Counted from the first letter of the stretch, positions 37,300-49,597 are shown. The stretch is 64,000 nucleotides of DNA from Botrytis cinerea B05.10 (GCF_000143535.2 NC_037324.1:1922001-1986000); one strand, 5' to 3'. Made by a program: numbers and translations. Notes: generated by a model from the sequence alone, not told the origin.

Positions 37300-40200
37300 T
37301 TTCTTTTTGGGTTTATTATAGTATTCTATTATATCTAATATCTTTATAAATCTTTTGAAAATATTCTTTATTAATGGTTTGATTAATTCATTTGTTATTA
37401 TTTTATTAATAAGAATGTAATTGATATCGATTTTTTCTTTTTATTTGAGATTCTGTATATAGTAATATATTATATTAATGTGTTTTGATTTATTAATTAG
37501 TTGTACATTTTTAATTAAAACTATTACTTTTTGATTATTCTCTTTTATTTTAATAATAGATTTGTTTTCTATAATAAATTATTTATATCTTATATCTCGA
37601 AGTATTTAAATTAATTATTAATTTTGTTTTGTTATAATAAATTAAGTTATATATTCTAATTTGATTATTAATATTGATATTAAATTCTGCTTTCAATTCA
37701 TTCAGAATACTAATCCTCCTTTCAAAAGTACAATTATTTCTAATATATTCTTTTTATCAATTATATTATTAATATAATCTATATCGAAATAAATTACAAG
37801 ATTTCTTACTCCTTTTGGTTCGAATCACAATTTATAATTAATAATTGTTTATAAATATTATATAACTCTTTTTAATTAATATATATAAAAATCTATTAAA
37901 TCCTTTATATATTAATTGAATTTATTTAATTCAAAAATTATATCAAACCTTGAATATACTATTGTATATATCAATTCTTCAATTATACAATTATATTTAT
38001 TAAGATTTATTCATTTATCATTCTCTTTTATTGATTGAAATGTTTTATAGCTATTCAATAATATCGAAATAGATTTGGAGTTTTCTTTTTTGAATTTATA
38101 TTTGTTTAATACTTTTTTCAAATATTATTTCTAATCGATATATAAAATCTTAGTCTTTCTATTTTTAATAATTCTTATATTTAAAAGTTTCGAGTTCTCG
38201 ATTTCCTTTAGATTTTTGATTTTAAATATAAAAATAAACTATTTGCTGAATTATAAGATATCATTTAAACTTTGTATTACAATTAAAAAATCATTGATAT
38301 ATAATAATATTATAATACCTCATTCAAAATAAATAAACAAATATAAATCAGTTAAGCTTTATACAAAACCTCATTTGATAAGTTATTTCTTTATAAAATC
38401 ATTCCAATCATATATAATTTATTTCAACTTATAAAAACTCCAAAGGATTTCGAATATATACTCCAACTTGATATTAATATTCTTTAATATAAAAAAAAAG
38501 ATTTTTTCTTTTAATTCTGCTTCAATAAATATATTCTTTATATCAAAATAATATATTTCAAAATTTTGGAATACAATTAAAAATAAAAACAATTGAATAA
38601 TAGTAGATTATATAATAAATACAAAAATATCAAAAAAATCCATTCTATATTTTTATATAAATCTTTTCACAATTAATTTAACTTTGAAATATTCCAATGA
38701 TCCATTTATATTTAATTTCATTATAAATATTTATTTTATATTAACCAAATTATTCATTTCGTTATTATAAATCTATCACTATATTTTATTCTTTTTCAAT
38801 TCTTTAATCTCCTTATTAATAATAATCTATTATTATTTTTTATAAATTAAATTATTTATAACTTCTTTATATATCTTTGGAATCGATATATCCTTTGTTA
38901 TTATATTTGTAATAATTACTTTTGAAATGAATATATAATTATTATTCTATTATTTTATAAAGAATTTTTGATTAGGTTTCAAATCTATTATAATAACAAA
39001 AAATATATATAGATATTTGGCTTTTTGAAAGTCTATTTTATTATTTTATTCTTTCAATTTCTTTCTCATTATTGATTTAATATATTCCATTTTATTTATT
39101 GTAATATCTATTGATTCAGTTTGTAATATTATTTATAGAATAACTATTTGTAATATAATTATCAATTGTAATTATATAATCGATTTCAATTTAGATTCTT
39201 CAATATTTATAACAACCTTTGATTTAATAATTCTAATAAATATTGTACACATATTTACAATAAGATAAATCTGAAATCTTTTTATAAATTGTTAATCTAA
39301 TAAGATATTCTATATTCCTTATTCTTTTATAAAATCCCTTTTTGAAATAATTAAATACAATTTCAAATCAACCTTTCTATTTAATAATCCTTCAAAAAAT
39401 ATATAATTACTCATTTTTATTATTATATATTTATTAAAAGTATATATTTATAATTGTTTTATTATATAATTATTATATTTAACAAATATACTAATCCTTA
39501 TTTAATCTATTAATTTGTTTTAATAAATATTATTAAAATAAAATATCAAATCGATATAAAAATAATACTTTGATTTTTATATTTTGATATATACAATTAA
39601 TAATATTATTTTAGTTTATATTTTATATAATAATATTTGTTTTTTCTTTATTAATATATTTATATTTTATTATTGATTATTTGAAATCTTATTATAATAT
39701 TATTGAATTTCAAATTCATTTATTTATAGTTCTATATATATTCTATTTTTTATATATATATTCAATTCAATTATATAATTCTAGAATTCAATAAATATAA
39801 TTAAATCCTTTAATATCGCCCGAATATTTAATTGTATTGTTTGAATTGTATATTCTGTAATATCATTCTAATTCGAAATGTATATATATATTGATTATTA
39901 TTATATATCTAATTTATTCTATTATTTTTATAATACCTTTTCAATTTCTAAAGTATTGTTAATTTGTGTAGTTTTTATTAAAAAGTTATTCTTTTGTTTT
40001 ATATAAATTCTTTATTTCTCAAATTTTATAATAATATTATTTTTCTTTTTTAAATATATTATTTAAATCTTTTTTATTCAATTGTATATTATCTTTATAA
40101 AGTATTATTTCTTTTGAAAAGATATTAGGAATGGTTTTGAAATATTAAAAGAAATGAGAACTAATAATTGTTTTTTGTATTTTATAAGAATAGTACTATA

Positions 40201-42269
40201 ATATTTTTTTATTTTAATTATTATATATATTTTATAAGGTTTTAGATTAGCAAATAGTTTAATATTCTTTTTTAATATTATTATAAGGTATAGTTTATTC
40301 AAGATTTTATATTCTATATATTCAAAATATTAATATTATAATTAATATTGATTTAATCGATTTTATCTTTAAGTTTCCATTCGATCCATTTTGCTTTTAT
40401 TATATATAATATCTTTTAATTCTATTGAAATTTCTTTCTCTATCTCTTCAATTGGAAATACAATATCGAAATCATTTTTGATAATATTAATAATTATATA
40501 AATATTATAGAAGTTGTTTATAAATAATAAGATTTTTTTATTTTTATAAAAATATATTTTTTTATTATTGAAAACTTTTTTAGTTTTAAACTCTTTACAA
40601 AACGATTTTACAAATAATAAACTTACTTTTAGTTTTAGAATATATAATATCTTCAACTTATATAACTTTTTATTTCATTTAATTTCTACTATTTTGTATT
40701 CTTTTGCAATCAATTCTCCCTTTTCAATCTTTATTTTTTTCAATGTTAGAAATAGCTTTAAATTAGATAAAAGATGAAATTGATTAATTATATGTAATGA
40801 ATAATCAATATCTATAATTCACTTTTTAATATTGTTATAGAAAGATATATATACAGATTTATTTGAAAGATAATGGACTTCGTTTTTATTTAATACTTTT
40901 ATAATAATATAGTTATAATTATATGTAGAATAAAAGGATAAACTGTTTGAGAATAATTTATGGTTTTTTTAATTAAATGAAGTTTGATTTCTGAATAAGG
41001 AAAAGGATTTCTTAATTGGATTTTTTTTAATATAAATTTTGATATCCTTTTTATATAAACAATTATATATTATATAATTAGATTTATTGTAAAAGAAATA
41101 TTTTTTGAATTTATTAAAGTTATATAATCTTCGATCAAAGTTTCAATAATAAATTTTATCGAATCCTCTACAATCTTGGCATCCCTGGTTTTGTGTTATT
41201 ATAGTTATTGCTGTATTTCTATTATTATTTAATATAATAGTCTTTTTCAAAACAGTTATTTCGTTTATGGTACAAATCTCCTCAAATTTGATTATAAAAT
41301 CGAAATTCTGAGTATCGATTGTTTTAATAATAATATTGAATTGTTTTGGAAGGCTTTGAATAAAAAAGCCAAAAACAATATTCTCAATCAATATATCTCT
41401 TTACCTTATTTTTGTTTTAACAATCTTTTTTCGAATAAAATAGATCTCAAGCTAATCTTTCTTAATTATAATACTATCCTTAAGCTTCTATATAATGAAT
41501 CGAATAAACTTGTTTTACAATTCTTGAAAAATAATATATTTATATTTCTCTTTTAATTTAATTTACTTTATATTGAATTTAATAATTTTTTTAATAAACT
41601 TGTTATCTATATCATTAATATATTGAATAATAAAAAATTCTATATCAATTTAAACTTTCTTTATTTTATATATTACTTTATCGAATTCAATTATTTCTAA
41701 ATTGATATGGAATATTTTGTATACAATTATATTATTAATAATAATATAACCCCAACCTTTCTATACAATATAAAGTTTTATCATTTTAAACTATTATTAT
41801 CAATTCTTTTGATTGAGAATTGAAATCTTTAATAATTTATCATTATTCTTATCTACCATAATAATCGATTTTCCAATACAATCAATAATATTATTATTGA
41901 ATTTGTTTTAATATATAATCTCAATTGAATTACAGATTTCCCTTTTAAATCGCATTTTCTTTTTTTTTAACATAATTTGAGTTTTCATTGAATATAAATA
42001 TAAATGATTTTGAAAGAATAAATATATTTATTAAATAAATAATAGATATATATATATACATTATTAAATAATTCAATTTATTATATTTTTAAGATCTTTT
42101 GGATTTCAATAATGAGAAACCTTTGTTTTAACTTTTTTATAATTAAATCTTTACTTTTTAATGATTTTAATAATCTCTGCTTTTTTAAATATCAGTTTTT
42201 ATTTTCTCTTTATATTTTGTATATTCCCTTTTTTAATTTTAATTCAAATGCAAATTCGGATTTATAACT

Positions 42270-42466
42270 TATTTCAAATATAACTTTTTATAAAATATAA
42301 TAAAAAGTATAGGGTAGAATAAGAGAATATTTGTAGGGTAATTACATTAAATATTTTAAAACTATTTATAAGAGAAAGATCTTTGATATAAGTTAAAGCT
42401 CTTTATTAATACTAACTAGGGCTAGCTCCCCCTACTCTAGCATTCACGTGAACCATACTTTCAACA
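42270..42466 (-). repeat. 5' LTR of the copia element (right end)
   Basis: Begins TATTTCAAATATAAC (start mutated TG to TA) and ends ..GAACCATACTTTCAACA. The outer end retains the TG..CA form when read from the minus strand (TGTTGAAAGTATGG). Confidence 0.88.
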
Positions 42467-42471
42467 TATAT
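42467..42471. repeat. Target-site duplication TATAT, right copy
   Basis: Matches 37098-37102. Confidence 0.8.
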
Positions 42472-43266
42472 GCCAATTCTCTTTTATAATAATATATAAT
42501 AGATATAATATAATTTCTATAAGATTATATTCCGAAGAATAGCTATTTCAATTAATCACATTGATCAAGGAATAGGAATCAATAGAAATAATGAAATAGA
42601 TTGAATTGAAGCTTATTCTTAATAATATTATCTTTCATATATACCTGTGTCGGGCGACGTAGTCCCTCGATATAGTACGATATCGGTAAATATTCCCTAT
42701 AAAGAATTACATAATAAAGCAGGTAATTCTCATTTGTTCGTATACTGAATCAAGTATTTGTACGGTATTTTGCATGATATATAATTAATGATATGCAGAT
42801 GGCAAAAGTTTTTCCATTCATTGCTTTTAAATATCAGCGATGACATAGCACGTAACACAACTCACTTAATGTGTAATTGTCTTTTCTAGAAATCCGCACT
42901 GAATATCGATCTACTGCTCAAGCTTAGGTTGGTTATAAAATTGATGACTCTAAAGAATGCGTCTATAATGACTAAAGAAATGACTAATGTCCAAGTATAC
43001 ACGAATGATAGACCATACTGCTACATTTATCAATACCAACTACTTTGAAGACACTACAATCAAATCTTCACTGCTATTTAGTGTCAGAGACATCAACTCG
43101 CCTACTCCAAACATCACCGACTCAGTTGGCTTCACAAATTGGCAATACTGATAATTTTAGTGTAAAGGAAACATCAATTCTGATATAGAGACTAGCAAGC
43201 AACAAGTTGGATTTTCCGGCAGTTGGTAATTGAATCTTTGGCCATATTGCTCAAAAAGCAGCAGTC
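42472..43266. other. Intergenic
   Basis: AT-rich edge returning to normal composition at about 42.9 kb. No gene seen. Confidence 0.5.
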
Positions 43267-44316
43267 TTAAAAAAAAGCTAATTGCTGGTCCATGACTTCT
43301 TTGATGACCTTCTCTGGCTTGGCCCATTGAAGACCAAGTTCTTTCTCTGCCCTCGCAGTATCGGCTTTTCCCACCTTCGGATTTGCGTTCGGTACGAGCT
43401 TGTATGGCACGGTGGGATAATTCTTCTGTACAACTTCAACGACATCTTTCCAAGTCATTGGATCTCCGGAGACTAAATAACTCGTACTAGACTGGAGAGT
43501 CGGGCTCAGAGCTTTTACATGCGCATCTGCCACATCTCCAACATACACAGACAGAAGAGGAAAGTCCGACTGTGCACCATTCATGATGCTGCCGAATAAG
43601 AGACCGTTAGTGCTCCCCTCAATCTCTCCAGCCGACTTTTGGACCAAATTATGCCCATATACCATGGAGGGGTGAATAGTGATGAGTACGAAGCCGGGAC
43701 TTTCGTTTCGAAAGAACTCCCAGCATGCTTGATTAGCCAGAAGTTTTGAGGCGTGATATATCTTGAAAGCAGTCGCGGCGTCGTTGCCCTCGTCATATTC
43801 TCGATTTGGATCTACCGACAAGTTCACGAATGTCTCCTCTGTAGGTAAACATCAAGTCAGCTGTGGAATTCTCTATGAAGCGTCGACGAACTAACCATTA
43901 AATGTAAGCTCATCCATAGATCCTTCAAGCGGCAACAATGCAGCTATTGAGGATGTAATGACGACTTTTTTGATGCTTGTGACCTTAGCTGCGTCTCTCA
44001 TTATGTTCAAAGTTCCTTCTACTGCTGGTCGATATACCTTCTCCTTTTCCACAGATCCAGCTAGCGGAGAAGCCACATGCAAGATGTACTCGACATTGTC
44101 CAAAACCTTTGAGAATGCGCCAGGCACTGTGATGTCTGGAACGACGACAAACTCTAAACTATTTGCATATTCGGAGAAGACATTCTTGAGTTTTTCGATT
44201 TGTGACTCATTGCGAACAGAGATGCGGAGACGGTAGCCGGCCTTGAGGGCTGCTAAAGCAGTTGAAGCTCCGATAAAGCCAGTTGCTCCAGTGATGAAGA
44301 CTAGACTGGAAGACAT
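43267..44316 (-). CDS. NAD(P)-dependent reductase/epimerase, dihydroflavonol-reductase-like (extended SDR)
   Basis: Exons 44316-43896 and 43838-43267 (GTTAGT donor, CTACAG acceptor, phase 1); 330 residues. Extended short-chain reductases of the Gre2/dihydroflavonol-4-reductase type reduce aldehydes and ketones with NADPH. Seen: TGATGFIGA at 9-17 for the cofactor, a conserved ILHVASPL loop, VVITSSIAALL, and the active-site YHASK (Tyr168, Lys172). The closing part (DVADAHVKAL, then SGDPMTWKDVVEVVQ) is as in relatives. No lesion found. A second, frameshifted relative lies at 49598 on the opposite strand, with an enoyl-CoA hydratase pseudogene between them, so a former metabolic cluster is possible but unproven. 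Confidence 0.92.
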
Positions 44317-45240
44317 GGCGACTATTAAGTTTGATGGAAGGGGGACAATTTAGGCTTTGAAGGTAGGCGAAGATGTGTTGTTTAAGGATGTGAATGCTGT
44401 AGATGATCATTTGAGAGCGGCTGCCTGCTTGCTTAAATACATATGAAATTATTGAAATGTCCGGAAAAGTGGCTACCACAACGCAGAATTCCCGAAGGAG
44501 TGTTTTCCCCCCATTCTTAGATTTTTCACCGAAGTTATTATCAAGCAATCTCAGATGTGAGCCTGCGGGTGATTTTCTTTCGTGGAGATTTTGTTAAGTT
44601 CCGCTTAACATACTTTCCGGATGGAACGTTGGGCCACCTCCGAACCTTGCTTCTTAATAAGTCTGATCTGCACTTCGCTTGACCCTGGTTCTTGAAGGCG
44701 TATCTAGAAACATGCACAGACAAGAAACTAATAATATTGCGGGCATTGAAATTTCATTTACTTACTATCATGCACGGATCACATGATTCGGACTACCCAT
44801 TTCTCATTTCTAAGAGTGAACGTTGACGCCTTGTGTTTATTTCTTGGAAAGGCTTTTTTGTTAATATCGAACAGTCGGAAATGTTATACTTCCGAAAATT
44901 GATTGCTAATCATGCTTTGTTACCTTAATCGGAAACTAGTCAAGTGGACTTAAATTTGTGTGTTGCTGGCCACGCCAAGCTTATCAACTCCTCGATTAGT
45001 GAACAATTATTAACTCCTTGATTAGTGAACAATTATCAACTCACTCCTTGATTAGTGAACACCAAAGTATCTATAAACGCTAGCAACTCTGCTCTCAAAA
45101 ACCACTTTTGTGCCTACCAAATTACACATTTTCAACTCACCTTCAGCTTTGCAAACTAAATTTTGCACCTTTGCCATTGTCCTCTTGCATCAAGATTATA
45201 TCTTAAGGTCGCTTCAAAACCAGCAAAATTGCACGACACA
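44317..45240. promoter_or_regulatory. Divergent intergenic region with a tandem repeat
   Basis: Separates the divergent reductase and the small protein at 45241. At 44982-45060 are three copies of a roughly 26-bp unit (TTATCAACTCCTTGATTAGT.. form), the last about 180 bp from the ATG of the small protein. No factor site was identified. Confidence 0.45.
44982..45060. repeat. Three-copy 26-bp tandem repeat
   Basis: Units share TTA(T/T)CAACTCC and GATTAGTGAACAA; the third has a 4-bp insertion (CTCA). Confidence 0.8.
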
Positions 45241-45486
45241 ATGTTGTCATCTGAAAATTCCAGGAATCTCCTGTATGTTTGTGCAGGCCTCAGCACCTTC
45301 GCAGCCTACAAGCACACATCCTTAGCTTTCAGCGAACTTTTCCCCAAAATTGATCGCGGATTTGGCTCTTCAGAGCTTCTAACGGCCTTCTCCGCAAAAG
45401 GTAATTTCCTGCAGGTTGGAGCTTCTTGGGCTCTCATTGGTATGTTCATATTTTCCACCTCAGTTCGAAAACAAGATTTGCTTTAG
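45241..45486 (+). CDS. Small putative membrane protein, 81 residues, unrecognised
   Basis: Single exon from ATG 45241. Two hydrophobic stretches are visible: NLLYVCAGLSTFAAY near the N-terminus and VGASWALIGMFIFSTS near the C-terminus, so a two-pass small membrane protein is a reasonable reading. The C-terminal RKQ is basic. No signature residues; family not recognised. Its frame is not overlapped by repeats and its composition is more balanced than the AT-rich surroundings, which favours a real gene. Confidence 0.5.
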   Translation: MLSSENSRNLLYVCAGLSTFAAYKHTSLAFSELFPKIDRGFGSSELLTAFSAKGNFLQVGASWALIGMFIFSTSVRKQDLL

Positions 45487-45790
45487 AAAGCTGCCCGAAA
45501 TTCTACACAAGGATTTAACAACATTCGTGATTACAAACAAATCTAAATAAACAATTTAGAAAAAATAAGACACTTTTAATCACTTTCTTTGAATCCTGAT
45601 CTGAAACCTTAAAATAAAATGTATTAAATGAATATACCACGAATTGAAATCAAATTAGACAGATCAAAAATATATAAACCCCTAAAAATACAAGTGTAAA
45701 AGATGTTAAAGGAGATAACGACTTCGATTGCCAAGAAGAGCTCCGTTTTGTTTTTTATGCTGCCGGTTTTATGCCCTTTGTCACCTCAAT
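45487..45790. other. AT-rich intergenic
   Basis: A/T-rich 3' flank; no gene seen. Confidence 0.5.
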
Positions 45791-46422
45791 CTAAGAGTAC
45801 AACTGAGGAATGACTTCTCCAAAAAAGTTTTCGGCATAACTAATTGTCTGATTTTGAGCCAGGGCCAGTGCTTTCCCGATCAATACTGGAATCTCGGGGT
45901 TGGACAATGTTTGTAAAAATCTATTTGCGTCCGCCATGAGTTCGGCGAGTGTTGGCCTCGTAGCCGCATTGATTGATTGCGAAACGCATGTCCAAATAGG
46001 TCAAAAGTTCGTTGCCTGCACCGCGCGTTTTGCCTTCAACAGCGGCGATGTTGATCTGGTTAAGGGTGCTCATATCGAATAGCAATTGAGCAGTACGCTG
46101 ACCAACGGTTGGATCTGATATTGATTAGACAAGATAAGATAGCGTAGAGTTCTTTTGTAGCTAACTTACCGAAAGTGGTGATGAGAAGATCCAAGTGATT
46201 GACGAAGAAGCCCGGGACATCGCTTGTGAAGAGAACAACTTTTGTATCCGTATCGTTACGGAGCTTCTGGACAATATCGCCCAAGCCAGTGATAGTGTTC
46301 AGACCCCAGAAATTGACAGGGGGACTGCTAAAAGCGACCTCAAGGACGCCTGCTGTAGAATAATTAAGGCGGAGCCCGGGGTAGGCAGGAAAATCAAGAG
46401 CCACAACGGTAGAAAAAATCAT
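45791..46422 (-). pseudogene. Enoyl-CoA hydratase/isomerase pseudogene with central deletion
   Basis: Starts at 46422 with a crotonase N-terminal part (LEVAFSSPPVNFWG, then DVPGFFVNHLDL). One intron (about 46169-46117, GTAAGT..TCAG) joins in frame to DPTVGQRTAQLLFDM, AAVEGKTRGAGNELLTYLDMRFA, which is the oxyanion-hole segment of the family. Immediately after RFAINQ the frame runs out, but a second frame (NAATRPTLAELMADANRF...VLIGKALALAQ..., stop at 45791-45793) gives the C-terminal helices. The whole middle (about 90 residues that normally follow the RFA motif) is missing, so an internal deletion plus frameshift killed it. Role before loss: hydration of enoyl-CoA or a related reaction. Confidence 0.8.
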
Positions 46423-46583
46423 GGAGAATACCGAGCCGAGAATCCACGAGGGCGACGCTTTGAGTGAATCAAGAGTAAACTTGTAAAGAGTTGATAAAAA
46501 TGTAAATGTAGTGAGGTAAATACGAAATGAAGGTGCGAGTAATTTGGGAGGATTGAGGTGAGGAGAGCATATACATATACTTC

Positions 46584-47330
46584 CCCTGTGGTGGCAAAGT
46601 TAATACTTTCGACAAAGAGAAATTCAATATAAATCCCCATACAAACTTTTATATATATTTTATAATAATAATACATTCACTTCGTTATTAATAATATAGC
46701 CAATTCATTAATAATAAATAAAATCAATATAATTTGAAATCTATTTAATATTAATTTTTTTTTAAAAAAAAAAAAGAAAATGAGGATTCTAAAAAGTCTT
46801 AGAGATTTCAAAATCAATGAATATTAAAGTTATAAAAAAGTAAACGAAAAGGAAGCGAATATAAAAGCTAAAAGAAGGAAAGAAGCAAGTATAAAAGCTA
46901 AAAGGAGAAGGGAAACAAATATAAAAACTTTAATATAAATGAAAAGCATTAGCTGAAAGCTTAAAAAGAAAATAAATCACTCATTTACTTCACTTTCAAT
47001 TTATTCTTCAATCAAAAGCTTTATCATTATATCATATCATATAGAATGTATTATTTATATATATTATCTATTTAGCTCTAATCTATATATTCATATTCAA
47101 TTCAATTACTAATTGAATTAAATATGAATAAAGTATTAATCATTTTAAACTAGAATTTAAGAATTTCATTAAATCCTTCTGGAATAAAAATTTCCAATTG
47201 TTTATAAAAGAAAAAGCTTTCTAATCAATACTTTAAAAACGCTTTTTTCAATATATTATAAAAATATTGAATATTTTCTTAGATTAATAAAGCGGTCATT
47301 TTATTAATCGCGGATTCTACTATTATAGGG
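46584..47330. mobile_element. CCCTGTG-terminus DNA transposon relic, copy A
   Basis: 747 bp, starts CCCTGTGGTGGCAAAGTT (46584) and ends ..TATTATAGGG (47330), flanked by the 3-bp duplication TTC (46581-46583 and 47331-47333). Inner part is over 75% A/T with no coding frame. Non-autonomous. See findings. Confidence 0.85.
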
Positions 47331-47370
47331 TTCTAGCTATGTGCCTAAGTATATCTAACTGTTTTATTAA

Positions 47371-48031
47371 GGGTGTATTCGAATCGATTTTCGATTTATT
47401 TCATGAAATTTATAATAATATTAAAATAGCAAGGGTATTCAGGCTAATATATTTGAATAATGTTTTGGTAATTGAAATATATTGAAATATATTTGAATAA
47501 TATTGAAAAATAATAGGAATAGATAATAATAAAGATTTTTTAAAAATATTATTTATAAAACTTCAAAAAACTATTTTACAATCAATATATAATGTTGAAA
47601 GTATGGTTCACGTGAGTGCTAGAGTAGGGGGAGCTAGTCCTAGTTAGTACTAGTAAAGAGCTCTGGCTTATATCAGAGCTCTTTCTCTTATAGATAGTTT
47701 TAAAAATACCTAATGAATAAAGCCCTACGAATACTCTCTTATTCTACCCTATGCTTCCCATCGTACCCTGTAGAGAGTCATACTTGAAACATATAAGAAT
47801 CTTAAAAATATTTCTTGTTTTAAAAATATTTATTAAATAAATTATTAGGAATTATTTAATAACTTTAAGTATTTAATAAATATATTTATTTGGATTTTAT
47901 TTAATAAATAATTTACTTCACAATCTCAAATATTTAATAAATCTATTATTTGAATTTAGTAAGTAATATTTACTAAATAAATGAGGTCTAATGATTGAAA
48001 TAAGTCAAAATAAGTCAATCCGAACGCATCC
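47371..48031. mobile_element. Harbinger-like TIR element with nested solo LTR
   Basis: Left end GGGTGTATTCGAATCGATTT and right end (read inward) GGATGCGTTCGGATTGACTT form imperfect terminal inverted repeats of about 35 bp, flanked by TAA on both sides (47368-47370, 48032-48034). A TAA duplication with G-rich ends recalls PIF/Harbinger-type elements. Non-coding. Its own length is about 457 bp after subtracting the nested LTR and its duplication. Confidence 0.7.
47593..47791 (+). repeat. Solo copia LTR
   Basis: 199 bp, TGTTGAAAG..TTGAAACA, same sequence family as the two LTRs of the 37-42 kb element but less degraded. Flanked by TATAA (47588-47592 and 47792-47796). Lies inside the Harbinger-like element. 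No internal coding part remains. Confidence 0.88.
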
Positions 48032-48476
48032 TAAACCTTAGAGCCTCGGACTTTACTTTTCAAATTTCTGAGAATTTCCAGTCTTGTTCACTGTGTTCTC
48101 ATTTGAGTTTTGATAATTTCATTCTACAATTCCGACCTTGATGAATAAAGGGTACGCAGAACTCCACTTAATTTCTCGATCGCTCTCCTTATTTTGCATT
48201 GCTCGCTTAAAAATATACGGTCTGTTTGTTCATTCGATATCGTTTTGTTCAAGACATACTTTGATTTTTAATTTTCACATAGAAGTTTTTCTCTTTAGAC
48301 GTGCTAGTCAAATGTACAAAGCTGGTACCGGGGCAATTAAATAAGCAACACAACGACGTCAAAGTAAACAGCGAATTGTATACTTGTACTAGAGCATTGA
48401 AATTCATATACAATCAACCTCGAGCGCCTAAATTTCTCCGCCTCTTCTCTCCGAAATAAAAAAAAGCATGTTCCTA
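48032..48476. other. Short spacer between transposons
   Basis: A plus frame at 48138-48344 has no recognisable features. Composition is less AT-rich than the flanking elements, so it may be the older host sequence. Confidence 0.4.
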
Positions 48477-48479
48477 ATA

Positions 48480-49181
48480 CCCTGTAGTATCAGAATCCGC
48501 GGTTGACGAAGTGGCCGCTTTATCAGCCCAAAAAAATATTCAATAATTTTATAATATATTGAAAAAGGCGTTTTTAATATATTAATTAGATATATAATTT
48601 CTTTATAAACAATTAGAAAATTTTATTTCAAAAGGATTTAATGAAATTCTTGAATTCTAGCTTAAGATAATCAATACTTTATTTCTATTGAATTCGATTA
48701 GTAATTGAATTCAATATAAATATATAGATTAGAGCTATATCGTATTTGTATCTTTATAATACATTCTATATAATATAATATAGTAGTAAAGCTTCTAATT
48801 AAAGAATAAATTGAAAGTGATATAAGTAATTTACTTCTCATTCTACTTCTCTTTTAAACTTTCGACTAATACTTTTTATCTATTTTATAGTATTTATATT
48901 CGCTTTTTTTCCCTCTTAATTCTTATATTTGCTTTCTTTTTATTCATCTTTTCTACAACTCTAATATTTGTTGAACTATAAAATTTCTAAAGTCTTTTAG
49001 AATCTTTATTTTTTCTATCAAAAATCAATACTAAACGAATCTCAAACTATACCGATTTCATTTATTACTAATAAATTGATTATTTCATTAATAATAAAAT
49101 GAATGTATTGTTATTATAATATATATAGGGATTTATATTGAATTTCTTTTTGTCGAAAGTATTAACTTTGCTATCACAGGG
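48480..49181. mobile_element. CCCTGTG-terminus DNA transposon relic, copy B (inverted)
   Basis: 702 bp in reverse orientation to copy A. Starts CCCTGTAGTATCAGAATCC and ends TTGCTATCACAGGG; flanked by ATA (48477-48479 and 49182-49184). Confidence 0.85.
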
Positions 49182-49184
49182 ATA

Positions 49185-49597
49185 TCCAAGTACTGCGCAA
49201 AGCTATGTACTATGTATGATCAATCCCCTAAATCCAAATGATTTCAAGTATGAAGTTTATTTCCAACTGGAAGGTGACTTGCTTTCGCAGTTGACAGGGG
49301 GTTTCCCCGCAACATGGATCGGGGACACTAACGTTGATCAACATCAAGGTTCGGACGCAGGGTTCGGATACCGGCGAATCACGCTAGCAAGGTTCCTATA
49401 TGCCAAAGCCAAGTGTTGGTGGTGTCATATTTAAGCTTAATTGCTGATATTACTATGTATCAAAACCTTTTCGTAGTAATTTAATAGGATTTTTGTTATT
49501 GTAATGATATAATAACTTATCTTCTGTAGTCATTTCAATTCTATAATTTTTTAATTTCAAAATATTTTCTTTACAACACCAGATTTAACAAGATACT
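49185..49597. other. Intergenic / promoter of the frameshifted reductase
   Basis: No gene is supported. A frame at 49138-49434 mostly overlaps copy B and is not convincing. Confidence 0.45.

Larger units (their letters stand above)
37103..42466 (-). mobile_element. Full-length Ty1/copia-type LTR retrotransposon, RIP-inactivated
   Basis: A 5364-bp element bounded by 197-bp LTRs and flanked by a 5-bp TATAT duplication. Coding runs on the minus strand. A gag remnant at 41391-41143 contains QSLPKQFNIIIKTI and a spoiled zinc knuckle (CQDCRGFDKIYY, last His/Cys lost). Reverse transcriptase is far downstream: at about 38395-38450 the minus strand reads LW-F-YKLK-stop-...YDWNDFI, a damaged YGLKQ...WYDWNDF box, and at 38285-38335 GIIILLYINDFLIVI, a damaged LLYVDDxLI box. 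Gag first and RT next to the 3' LTR is the copia gene order. Stops and a near-total loss of C/G bases fit RIP. No working protein can be encoded. Confidence 0.88.

Noticed and set aside
37810..37830. GGTTCGAATC resembling a tRNA B box
   Set aside because: No acceptor stem or A box in reach; inside the copia element.
40105..41556. Several open frames in the AT-rich block as possible genes
   Set aside because: They are remnants or antisense shadows of the RIP-damaged copia element; composition is almost only A/T codons.
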